A stretch of 64,000 nucleotides of DNA from an uncultured Ruminococcus sp. GTDB lineage: Bacteria > Bacillota > Clostridia > Oscillospirales > Acutalibacteraceae. The notes beneath the pieces were generated by a model. That model worked only from the letters and a program-made list of their open reading frames with translations, did not search any database and was not told where the DNA came from. The position numbers and the translations under genes are program-made. The stretch is from contig CADBCC010000004.1 in the NCBI GenBank assembly GCA_902793125.1, positions 1 to 64,000 on the forward strand, given 5' to 3'. Below, piece after piece: positions 32,789-40,589 of the stretch (position 1 is the first letter of the stretch; each line of letters starts with the position of its first letter).

Positions 32789-33283
32789 ATGAAAAAGACC
32801 TTATCAGTATTAGTTGCAGTAATTATTGCGGCGTTGTCGGCTATGCCCGCTTTCGCTGTTGTAAGTAGTCCTAGTCCTACCGCAAGTAAGGAGTATAGTA
32901 TTGTAGTTCATAATAACGAAGGCGGCTCGGGTTCATATACAACCAAAACCGATAAAGACGGTAAGCACGCTACTATCGTTGCTCATCCCAAAAACGGTTA
33001 TGAATTCGTTAAATGGATTATTAACGGAAAATATGAAATAACCGAAGGCGACCTTAACAGTAAAACTCTTAAATTATTGTTAAAGGGAAATGTAGTGGCT
33101 ACTCCTGTTTTCAGAAAGATTAAAACAGGTTCTAAAACCACGGGCTCTCCCGTAGTTGTTAACCGTTCCTCGACTTCTCCGAAGACCGGCGATAATACAG
33201 TTTATTTCGCGATTGGTCTTTCCGCTGCGGCGTTAATTATAATCTCCGCGCTCGGAGTTAAGCTCGCTAAAACCAAAAAGTAA
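32789..33283 (+). CDS. small cell-wall-anchored protein with SPKTG sorting signal
   Basis: 164 residues; ATG 32789 with GGAGG. Signal peptide ~1-24 (cleavage AFA-VV). A compact beta-repeat of the InlB/bacterial-repeat type (YSIVVHNNEGGSGSYTTK, GYEFVKWIINGKYEI) spans ~32-112. The C-terminus has SPKTGD, a hydrophobic helix and the tail KLAKTKK, the layout of a sortase signal with Ser in place of the usual Leu. A class B sortase gene is the next gene on the strand, so the two probably work together. Function of the exposed domain unknown. Confidence 0.85.
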   Translation: MKKTLSVLVAVIIAALSAMPAFAVVSSPSPTASKEYSIVVHNNEGGSGSYTTKTDKDGKHATIVAHPKNGYEFVKWIINGKYEITEGDLNSKTLKLLLKGNVVATPVFRKIKTGSKTTGSPVVVNRSSTSPKTGDNTVYFAIGLSAAALIIISALGVKLAKTKK

Positions 33284-33297
33284 AAAGTTTTTATTCG

Positions 33298-33323
33298 GCC
33301 GCGCTTTTGCGCGGTCTTTTTTT
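33298..33323 (+). terminator. terminator after the sortase substrate gene
   Basis: CCGCGC-TTTT-GCGCGG stem followed by TCTTTTTTT. Confidence 0.9.
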
Positions 33324-33342
33324 ATAATTATTTATATAGATG

Positions 33343-33371
33343 TTGACAGTTTTTCGCATTAATATTATAAT
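33343..33371 (+). promoter_or_regulatory. consensus promoter for the sortase-LCP operon
   Basis: TTGACA (33343-33348) and TATAAT (33366-33371), spacer 17: a perfect consensus match. Confidence 0.85.
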
Positions 33372-33408
33372 AATACAGATAATGTAATTGTATGGTTCAG
33401 GTATTGAT

Positions 33409-34194
33409 ATGAAAAAGGAAAATAAATCGAAAATAATTTTTATTATTATAATTTTAATTCTCCTTATTGTACTCGGCGTATTGGGCTATTTCATTTATAA
33501 TGTGTATGTAAATAATATGGTCCAGAAGGATTATACCGAGCTCAGTTCTTCCGTATCACAGACTTATGATGTTGAAAGCGATACCGAAAAAAATAAGGCT
33601 CCGAAGAATCCGATAGATTTTAAAAAGCTAAAAAAGACCAATAAGGAAATCTTCGCGTGGATAAAAATTCCAGATACAAATATCAACTATCCGATTCTGC
33701 AAAGTCAGAAAGCCGACGATTATTACCTGCATCGGGATATTTACGGAAACAATAAATACGCAGGTTCGCTCTATATCGAGTATTGCAACAGCACCGAGCT
33801 TACCGATAGAGTAACCGTCGTATACGGCCATAATATGCAAAACGGTTCGATGTTCGCGAATCTCCACAAATTCGAGAATCCGTCCTTTTTTAAGAAACAC
33901 AGGTATTTTTATGTTTATACTCCTGAGAAAAGGCTTAAATACGAAGTTGTTTCGGCGCACAATTATTCCACAAAACATATTATGAATTCGTATAATTTCG
34001 CGGAAAATAAAGTTTTTGAGGATTATCTTAAATTTATTCAGAATCCGCGTTCAACAGTAAAGAATGTAAGGAAAAAGCTTGACCATAAGCTTAGTACGGA
34101 AGATAGAATTTTAACATTAAGCACCTGCCTTAATGTAGGTGACGGAAGGTATCTTTTACAGGGGGTTTTGGTAAAGGATGAGTACACAAGGTAA
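33409..34194 (+). CDS. class B sortase
   Basis: 261 residues from ATG 33409; an in-frame TTG at 33388 exists, and neither has a strong ribosome site, so translation may be weak despite the consensus promoter. N-terminal membrane helix, then the class B pattern: NPIDFKKLKKTNKEIFAWI, catalytic His in VVYGHNMQNGSMFANL, catalytic Cys in LTLSTC and Arg in GDGRYLLQG. It joins sorted proteins to peptidoglycan on the outer surface. The preceding gene encodes a protein with an SPKTG signal, its likely substrate. Its end overlaps the LCP gene by 17 bases. Confidence 0.92.
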   Translation: MKKENKSKIIFIIIILILLIVLGVLGYFIYNVYVNNMVQKDYTELSSSVSQTYDVESDTEKNKAPKNPIDFKKLKKTNKEIFAWIKIPDTNINYPILQSQKADDYYLHRDIYGNNKYAGSLYIEYCNSTELTDRVTVVYGHNMQNGSMFANLHKFENPSFFKKHRYFYVYTPEKRLKYEVVSAHNYSTKHIMNSYNFAENKVFEDYLKFIQNPRSTVKNVRKKLDHKLSTEDRILTLSTCLNVGDGRYLLQGVLVKDEYTR

Positions 34195-35575
34195 AGAAAA
34201 TAACCATAATAACGATCCGCTTTCAAAAAAAGAAACCGGCGACGCGTTTTTGGATTTTATGAATTCTGACTATGAAAATATAACAGGTATGAGCAGGGAA
34301 GAGTCATCCGAACAGCTTGAGGAAAACGAGCGAGCCTCTAAATTGCAGGAGGCTATTGATAAGGAAAATTCCTCGGCGTATGAAGATTTAGACGACTTTA
34401 TTTACAGGCAGAATAAAAAGCGTACCCGTACTTCGGGACGCCATCATCACCACCGCCGCAGAAGTCCGTCCAAGCTTTCACCCGGACATAAGGCTTCCTC
34501 TATAAAAAAGAATCATAAGCATAAGCATCATTTTCATAAACATCACCGCCATAAAAGATTCAGACGCTGGCAGAAAATTGCCCTCGGTATAATCGCGGCG
34601 CTTGTGGCTCTTATTGTTATCGGCGCGGCTATGCTCGCGTTAATGGTCAATATGGGTAAAAACTCCATGCTTGATAAAGGCGGAATGAATATCAGCGTTC
34701 CGAAAAACGCCGAAGCGATTGATAACGGAAACTATATCTACTATAAGGGATATAAGTATAAATATAACGATAATGTCACCAGCATACTTTGTATGGGTAT
34801 TGATAAAGATACTCTTAATAAGGTTGACGGTGAAGTAGGTACGGGCGGAGACGCCGATACGATTTTTATCGCTACGCTTGATATTAATACGGGAAAATCA
34901 AAGTTTATTAATATCTCCCGTGATACTATGGCGGAAATCGGAATTTACTCCACGAGCGGAAGTTATATCGGCGAGAAAAAAGCCCAGCTTGCTTTAGCGT
35001 ACGCGTACGGAGACGGACATCATACAAGCTGCCACAATGAACTTGTAGCTGTAAGACAGCTTCTTTACAATATTCCTATTAATTCCTATTTAGCGCTCGA
35101 TATGCAGGGAATAGGCGCGATTAACGACGCTATGGGCGGAATAACCGTTGTATCTCCCGAAACAATCGGCGAATTTAAGCAGGGCGAAACCTATACCCTT
35201 ATGGGAAGTATGGCGCAAAAATACGTAAGAACACGTTCCCACGCTACAATACAAGGCAACAGCCTGCGTATGGAACGCCAGAAATCCTACCTTGAAAGTT
35301 TCGGCGCCTCGCTGTTTGATAAAACCAAAAAGGATTTAATGACTCCGCTGAATATTTACAATACCGCTACTCCCTATGTTTGTACGAATATTGACGCTAA
35401 TAAGGTCGCGTTCCTTTCGTATAACGCGGTTAGAGGAAACTATAACGGAGTTGATATTATAAATATTCCCGGTACATTAAAACAAGGAAAACAGTACGCC
35501 GAGTTTTATGTTGACGAAACTAAGATGTTCGAAATTTTCCTTGATGTGTATTATATAAAAGAAGGAAAAGTTTAA
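34178..35575 (+). CDS. LCP-family glycopolymer transferase with His/Arg-rich cytoplasmic head
   Basis: 465 residues. The first ~130 residues are cytoplasmic and contain runs of His, Arg and Lys (RHHHHRRR and, further on, KHKHHFHKHHRHKRFRRW) directly before the membrane helix (~residues 130-155). The LCP domain follows: ILCMGIDKD, Asp pair in GDADTIFIATLD, Arg in FINISRDTMAEI, and RMERQKSYLESF near the end of the core. LCP enzymes transfer lipid-linked polymers to the cell wall. It overlaps and is translationally coupled with the class B sortase gene, grouping two wall-attachment enzymes. Confidence 0.9.
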   Translation: MSTQGKENNHNNDPLSKKETGDAFLDFMNSDYENITGMSREESSEQLEENERASKLQEAIDKENSSAYEDLDDFIYRQNKKRTRTSGRHHHHRRRSPSKLSPGHKASSIKKNHKHKHHFHKHHRHKRFRRWQKIALGIIAALVALIVIGAAMLALMVNMGKNSMLDKGGMNISVPKNAEAIDNGNYIYYKGYKYKYNDNVTSILCMGIDKDTLNKVDGEVGTGGDADTIFIATLDINTGKSKFINISRDTMAEIGIYSTSGSYIGEKKAQLALAYAYGDGHHTSCHNELVAVRQLLYNIPINSYLALDMQGIGAINDAMGGITVVSPETIGEFKQGETYTLMGSMAQKYVRTRSHATIQGNSLRMERQKSYLESFGASLFDKTKKDLMTPLNIYNTATPYVCTNIDANKVAFLSYNAVRGNYNGVDIINIPGTLKQGKQYAEFYVDETKMFEIFLDVYYIKEGKV

Positions 35576-35586
35576 TACTTTAACAG

Positions 35587-35619
35587 TTCAGCTCATTTAA
35601 TTATGGGCTGAATTTTTTT
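35587..35619 (+). terminator. terminator of the sortase-LCP operon
   Basis: TTCAGCTC/GGGCTGAA stem followed by seven T residues. Confidence 0.88.
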
Positions 35620-35645
35620 GCCCGAAAAAACATGAATACATAGAT

Positions 35646-35690
35646 AATACCCCATACCGACCGTAAAGGTTAGTATGGGGTGTATTTTTA
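35646..35690. terminator. second hairpin, possibly for the minus-strand adhE operon
   Basis: ATACCCCATAC (35647-35657) pairs with GTATGGGGTGTAT (35673-35685). The stretch 35691-35774 has no gene; it ends in a CTCGGG/CCCGAG hairpin next to the stop of the minus-strand gene. Confidence 0.65.
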
Positions 35691-35774
35691 TAGTTATTTA
35701 AGCTCCGCCGTTTATGACGCTTTGCTATATTGCGAAGTTTTACAAAGGCGGATTCGGTTCTCGGGACACCCGAG

Positions 35775-36524
35775 TTACTGATAGTCAGCTACGTTTGCCC
35801 AGCGCATAAGGAGCTCCTGCTCCTCGGGAATACCCTTAACCGACTGAGAAGCCGCTACAATCGGCATCCAAAGCTGTACAAGCTGTTTAGCCGTGTCGGT
35901 TTTAGCGCAGTAAGTATCAAGATACTTTTCCGCTAAATCTTCTTTTCCACCGAGGATGAGCATAAGGTAGGTTCTCGCCGCGTCAGCCGCGCCGTTGCCC
36001 TGGGTTACATGCGCCCAGTCGATTACATAATACTCGCCGTCGGGTGTGAAAATAATATTGCTCGGTACAAAGTCGCCGTGGCAGACCTTGTTGTGTTTTT
36101 TCATACTGTTAACTCTTGTATGAAGTTCGTATCTTGTTGTTGCGTCAAGCTTTGTGGAGCTGATTTTTCTCTGCATTTTATCTCTGAGGTCTGTAAGCAG
36201 GGGAGAACGCTTTGAAAGAATCTTAATCTGAATATCTACGAATTTATCCATCAATTCGTCAATCTTATCAGGGTTTTCCTCCATAATCTGAGCTAAGGTT
36301 TTACCCTCGATAAAATCGGTTACGATAGCCCATTTTCCGTCGACCTTTGTAACTTCGTGGATTTTCGGCATATTGATTCCGATTTCCTCAACACGCGCCT
36401 GGTTAAGAGCTTCGTTGAGAACCTCAGCCTTTGAGAATTCCTCGTCAAAAACCTTAACAGCCTTGTCGCCGTCACGGTAGATTTTCTTTCCCTGTGTTTC
36501 GTAAATTACATCTTTAAGTTTCAT
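35775..36524 (-). CDS. APH-family small-molecule kinase-like protein
   Basis: 249 residues. A protein-kinase-like fold of the aminoglycoside/choline phosphotransferase type: nucleotide-binding Lys in KAVKVFDEEF, catalytic loop VCHGDFVPSNIIF and metal-binding Asp in YYVIDWAHV. It would use ATP to phosphorylate a small molecule. It is the last gene of the operon with adhE (15-base gap, ribosome site AAGGAGG), but no link between its substrate and ethanol metabolism is evident. Not called an antibiotic resistance gene: many such kinases are metabolic. Confidence 0.82.
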   Translation of the reverse strand: MKLKDVIYETQGKKIYRDGDKAVKVFDEEFSKAEVLNEALNQARVEEIGINMPKIHEVTKVDGKWAIVTDFIEGKTLAQIMEENPDKIDELMDKFVDIQIKILSKRSPLLTDLRDKMQRKISSTKLDATTRYELHTRVNSMKKHNKVCHGDFVPSNIIFTPDGEYYVIDWAHVTQGNGAADAARTYLMLILGGKEDLAEKYLDTYCAKTDTAKQLVQLWMPIVAASQSVKGIPEEQELLMRWANVADYQ

Positions 36525-36539
36525 TTTACAAACCTCCTT

Positions 36540-39158
36540 TTATCCTTTGTAATCCTTACCGTAGTAAGCCTTTAAATACATTTCTTTTATTTCCGACATA
36601 AGCGGGTATCTCGGGTTGGCGCCTGTACACTGGTCGTCGAAAGCCTGTTCTGTCATATCGTCAAGAGTGTCGAGGAAGTATTTTTCGTCAACTCCGTAAT
36701 CACGGATAGTTTCCTTAATTCCGACTCTCTTTTTAAGTTTGTTAATTTCTTTGATAAGATTTTCAACGCTCTCGCTGTCGTTCTTGCCCGCAAAGCCTAA
36801 ATACTCGGATATCTCGGCGTATCTTCTCAGCGTATGAGGATAAGCGTACTGCGAGAATGTACCCATCTTTGCAGGTACCTCAGCGGAGTTGAATCTTATT
36901 ACATACTCAAGCATAAGCGCGTTTGCTACGCCGTGGGCGATATGATGGAAAGCGCCTAACTTATGCGCCATAGAGTGGCAAACTCCCAAAAACGCGTTAG
37001 CGAACGCCATACCCGCCATAGTTGCCGCGTGAGCGACTTTTTCTCTCGCTTCGGGTTCGTTCATTCCGTTATCGTAGCAAGCGGGAAGATACTCGAAAAT
37101 AATCTTTAACGCTTTAAGCGCTAAACCGTCCGTGAATTCCGTAGCTAACATAGCGGCGTACGCTTCTAAAGCATGAGATACCGCGTCAATTCCCGAAGCG
37201 GCTGTCAGTCCCTTGGGACCGGACATCATAAGGTCAGCGTCAACAATAGCCATATCGGGCATAAGCTCATAATCGGCTAAAGGATATTTTGTGCCGTCGT
37301 TTTCGTCGGTAATAACCGCGAACGGAGTAACCTCCGAACCTGTACCGGATGAAGTAGGTACAGCAATAAACATTGCTTTTTCGCCCATTTTCGGGAATTT
37401 GTAAACTCTCTTTCTTATATCTGAGAATCTCATCGCCATATCTTCGAAGTCAACCTCGGGATGTTCGTAAAGCACCCACATAATCTTACCCGCGTCCATA
37501 GCGGAGCCGCCGCCGAGCGCGATAATTACGTCGGGCTTAAACGCCGCCATAGCCTGAGCGCCTTCCTTTGCGGAAGCGAGCGTCGGGTCGGGCTGAACGT
37601 TGAAGAATGTTGTATGGGTAATACCCATTTTATCAAGTTCATCGGTTATGCATTTTGTATATCCGTTATTGAATAAGAATTCATCGGTAACGATAAATGC
37701 TTTTTTCTTATCGAGCTCTTCTTTAAGCTCTTTAAGCGCTATCGGAAGACATCCTTTTTTAATATATACCTTTTCGGGAGCTCTGAACCAAAGCATATTT
37801 TCTCTCCTTTCGGCAACAGTCTTAATGTTGAGTAAATGTTTGCAGCCTACGTTTTCCGATACTGAGTTGCCGCCCCAAGAGCCGCAACCGAGCGTAAGCG
37901 ACGGATTTAAGTCGAAGTTGTAAAGGTCGCCGATTCCGCCGTGGGAAGAGGGAGTGTTAACAAGAATTCTACAGGTTTTCATTCGAGCTGCGAATTCGTC
38001 AAGCTTGTCTTTTTCCGTAACGGCGTTTAAGTAGATTGAGGATGTGTGGCCGTAACCGCCGTCGGCAATAAGTCTTTCGGCTTTTTCAAGCGCGTCGGAG
38101 AAGTTTTTGGATTTATACATCGCGAGTACGGGGGAGAGTTTTTCGTGAGCGAATTCTTCCGAAATCTCAACCGACTCAACTTCGCCGATAAGTATTTTTG
38201 TGCTTTCGGGAACATCAACGCCCGCTAATTTTGCGATTGTGTACGCCGACTGTCCGACGATTTTAGCGTTGAGCGAGCCGTTGATAATTATTGTTTTTCT
38301 TACTTTATTAATTTCATCGGCTTTAAGAATATAGCATCCTCTGTTTTTAAACTCTCTTTTAACTTTAGCGTAAACGCTTTTGTCAACAATTACGCTTTGT
38401 TCGGACGCGCATATCATACCGTTGTCAAAAGTTTTTGAGTGGATAATCGAGTTAACGGCTAAAAGTATATCCGCGGTTGAATCAATAATCGCGGGAGTGT
38501 TTCCCGCACCGACTCCGAGAGCGGGTTTTCCCGAGGAGTACGCCGCTTTAACCATTCCCGGGCCGCCTGTCGCTAAGATTGTATCAGCCTCGCTCATAAC
38601 AAGGTTTGTCATTTCGAGCGAAGGACTGTCTATCCAGGCGATAATATTTTCGGGAGCGCCTGCTTCCACCGCTGCTTCCAAAACGACCTTAGCCGCCGCG
38701 ATTGTGCTTTTCTTCGCGCGGGGATGAGGCGAGATTATAATTCCGTTTCGGGTTTTAAGCGCGATTAAACATTTAAATATTGCTGTAGAAGTAGGGTTGG
38801 TTGTCGGAATAACCGCCGCTATAACACCGATCGGCTCAACAATTCTTTTTGTTCCTAAAGATTTGTTTTCTTCGATAACTCCGCAGGTTTTAGCGTCACG
38901 GTATTTGTTGTAGATTTCTTCGGAAGCGTAGTGGTTTTTAATAATCTTATCCTCAACGATTCCCATTCCCGTTTCCTCAACGGCAAGCTTCGCGAGCGGA
39001 ATTCGCTGTTTGTTTGCGGCTGTAGCCGCGGCGAGGAAAATTTTGTCTACCTGTTCCTGCGTGTAAGTAGAAAACTCAGCTTGGGCGGCTTTAACTCTCT
39101 TTAAAGCTTTTTCAAGAGAAGGTATTCCTGTTACAGCGGGATATTTTTTTGTACTCAT
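36540..39158 (-). CDS. adhE: bifunctional acetaldehyde-CoA / alcohol dehydrogenase
   Basis: 872 residues, the standard AdhE length. The N-terminal half is a CoA-acylating aldehyde dehydrogenase with catalytic Cys in FDNGMICASEQSVI. The C-terminal half is an iron-dependent alcohol dehydrogenase with NAD site GGGSAMDAGKIMWV and metal-binding His in HALEAYAA, CHSMAHKLGAFHHIAHG. It reduces acetyl-CoA to ethanol with two NADH, regenerating NAD in fermentation, and usually forms spirosomes. It lies in an operon after a small LRR lipoprotein; a Rex-like operator overlaps the operon promoter. Ribosome site GGAGGTC. Confidence 0.97.
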   Translation of the reverse strand: MSTKKYPAVTGIPSLEKALKRVKAAQAEFSTYTQEQVDKIFLAAATAANKQRIPLAKLAVEETGMGIVEDKIIKNHYASEEIYNKYRDAKTCGVIEENKSLGTKRIVEPIGVIAAVIPTTNPTSTAIFKCLIALKTRNGIIISPHPRAKKSTIAAAKVVLEAAVEAGAPENIIAWIDSPSLEMTNLVMSEADTILATGGPGMVKAAYSSGKPALGVGAGNTPAIIDSTADILLAVNSIIHSKTFDNGMICASEQSVIVDKSVYAKVKREFKNRGCYILKADEINKVRKTIIINGSLNAKIVGQSAYTIAKLAGVDVPESTKILIGEVESVEISEEFAHEKLSPVLAMYKSKNFSDALEKAERLIADGGYGHTSSIYLNAVTEKDKLDEFAARMKTCRILVNTPSSHGGIGDLYNFDLNPSLTLGCGSWGGNSVSENVGCKHLLNIKTVAERRENMLWFRAPEKVYIKKGCLPIALKELKEELDKKKAFIVTDEFLFNNGYTKCITDELDKMGITHTTFFNVQPDPTLASAKEGAQAMAAFKPDVIIALGGGSAMDAGKIMWVLYEHPEVDFEDMAMRFSDIRKRVYKFPKMGEKAMFIAVPTSSGTGSEVTPFAVITDENDGTKYPLADYELMPDMAIVDADLMMSGPKGLTAASGIDAVSHALEAYAAMLATEFTDGLALKALKIIFEYLPACYDNGMNEPEAREKVAHAATMAGMAFANAFLGVCHSMAHKLGAFHHIAHGVANALMLEYVIRFNSAEVPAKMGTFSQYAYPHTLRRYAEISEYLGFAGKNDSESVENLIKEINKLKKRVGIKETIRDYGVDEKYFLDTLDDMTEQAFDDQCTGANPRYPLMSEIKEMYLKAYYGKDYKG

Positions 39159-39173
39159 AATCTGACCTCCGTA

Positions 39174-39878
39174 TTATTTTATCTTGTACTTTATATTATT
39201 TGATTTAGCTGTTTTAATCGCTTTTGAATCTTTTGGAGCGATAATTGTAACGTTTGGGGATTTGTTAAAAGTTGTTTTGTAAAATTCAGTATTTTTAGAA
39301 TTGATTTTAATTTCTTTAAGCTTTTGACATTCCGCAAAAGCGTACTCTTTTATTTCCTTAACCTGCTTCGGTATATTTATTTTTTCTACAGCCGTAGCGT
39401 CGAAACTGTACATTCCGATCGAAGTAAGGTTTTTCGAAAGATTAACGCTCTTTAATTTCGCGCATCCCGCGAAAGCGCTTGTGCCGATTGTTTTCACGCT
39501 GTCGGGAATAGTGACGCTCTCGATATTTCCCGAAAAGGCGAAAGCGTAGTCGTCGATTGTCTCAACAGTATCGGGAATTGTTACGCTTTTGATTTTTGAC
39601 ATCTTAAGCGAGCTCGTTCCGATTCTTTTAATTTTCTTACCTTTTACGTCGGACGGAATATTAAGTTCGGAAGTTTTACCCGAGAAGTTTGAAATATACA
39701 GGCTTCCGTCGGGATCCAAATTGTAAGATACTCCGTTTTTATCCGTATAGTAAGCTTCAGTCGGCGCTGAAGTTGCAACAGCAGAGCCTGTATCGGCAGT
39801 ATTGTTTCTTGAACATCCGGTAAAAACCGCCGGGATAAGCATCGCGGATAAAGCTAAAAAAGTTATTATCCTTTTCAT
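39174..39878 (-). CDS. BspA-type leucine-rich repeat lipoprotein
   Basis: 234 residues from ATG 39878 (AAAGGA). Lipoprotein-like signal: a hydrophobic stretch then VFTGC, with Cys20 as the probable lipidated residue (Phe at -3 is atypical). Then a low-complexity Ser/Thr/Ala spacer and LRR_5 repeats with VTIPDTVETIDDYAFAFSG and similar units over ~70-220. Surface recognition is likely; the ligand is unknown. It is the first gene of the adhE operon, 15 bases ahead of adhE, an unexpected neighbour for a fermentation enzyme. Confidence 0.85.
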   Translation of the reverse strand: MKRIITFLALSAMLIPAVFTGCSRNNTADTGSAVATSAPTEAYYTDKNGVSYNLDPDGSLYISNFSGKTSELNIPSDVKGKKIKRIGTSSLKMSKIKSVTIPDTVETIDDYAFAFSGNIESVTIPDSVKTIGTSAFAGCAKLKSVNLSKNLTSIGMYSFDATAVEKINIPKQVKEIKEYAFAECQKLKEIKINSKNTEFYKTTFNKSPNVTIIAPKDSKAIKTAKSNNIKYKIK

Positions 39879-39901
39879 ATTTTTATCATCCTTTTTAATA
39901 A

Positions 39902-39930
39902 AGATTACCACATTGTTAAAAAATTGTCAA
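39902..39930 (-). promoter_or_regulatory. adhE operon promoter with Rex-like operator
   Basis: Minus strand TTGACA (39930-39925) and TAATCT (39907-39902), spacer 17. On the plus strand TTGTTAAAAAATTGTCAA (39913-39930) covers the -35: the left half equals the Rex half-site TTGTTAA and the right half differs from TTAACAA at two positions. NADH-sensing control by Rex is inferred. Confidence 0.6.
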
Positions 39931-40016
39931 TCTTTTAATTCCATACAATAACCTATTATTTTAATACTATTATATATAATTCACATCGTCTTATAATTGT
40001 ATTAGGGAAAATATAA

Positions 40017-40047
40017 AAAAACTGTTCCGTTTTTTTCGGAACAGTTT
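40017..40047 (-). terminator. terminator after the PAP2 gene
   Basis: ACTGTTCCG/CGGAACAGT stem with A and T runs; on the minus strand it follows the PAP2 stop. Confidence 0.9.
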
Positions 40048-40553
40048 TAGATATATAACCCTATTAACCCTAAAATAATCGAGTAAAGAGCTCCGCATAC
40101 AACGTCGCTTATATAATGCACTCCCGCCAATACTCTCGATACGCACATAATTACTCCCATAATTATAAGAACAACGGCTGCTTCGGGGCTGAACATAAAG
40201 CTCGCCATGGCGATTGTAAATATACTCGCCGAGTGGCGGCTCGGAAAGCTCTTTCCTTTTGTATCTTTTTTTATAAGCGGATCGATGTTTAAAGCTTCGT
40301 ACGGACGGGGTTTGTCTATAATCTTTCTTAGTATGGTTACGCTTACGAAAGTTACCGCAGGTATTACAAGTGTCCGTACAAAATCCTCGGCGCCTCCGCC
40401 TTTTAACATTTCGATAAACGTATTTAAAACAAGAACGGGGTAGAGGATGTATACAAGTATCGGAAGATAAGTGTATATAATTCTTAATAAGAAATATAAT
40501 TTATCGTGGGATCTGAAAAATTCTCCCATTTTATTATACGTTTTTTCAGTCAT
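40047..40553 (-). CDS. PAP2-family membrane phosphatase
   Basis: 168 residues with about five helices. The three phosphatase motifs are intact: KIIDKPRP, SFPSRHSAS and SRVLAGVHYISDV. It removes phosphate from a lipid phosphate such as undecaprenyl pyrophosphate or phosphatidic acid at the membrane. Downstream of asnB with a 36-base gap, perhaps in the same transcript. Confidence 0.92.
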   Translation of the reverse strand: MTEKTYNKMGEFFRSHDKLYFLLRIIYTYLPILVYILYPVLVLNTFIEMLKGGGAEDFVRTLVIPAVTFVSVTILRKIIDKPRPYEALNIDPLIKKDTKGKSFPSRHSASIFTIAMASFMFSPEAAVVLIIMGVIMCVSRVLAGVHYISDVVCGALYSIILGLIGLYI

Positions 40554-40589
40554 GGAATCACCGCGATAATTTTAACATACTTGCGTTAT

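Noticed and set aside
35775..36524. aminoglycoside resistance gene
   Set aside because: Only the generic APH fold motifs are present, and the gene is in an adhE operon; a metabolic kinase is more likely.
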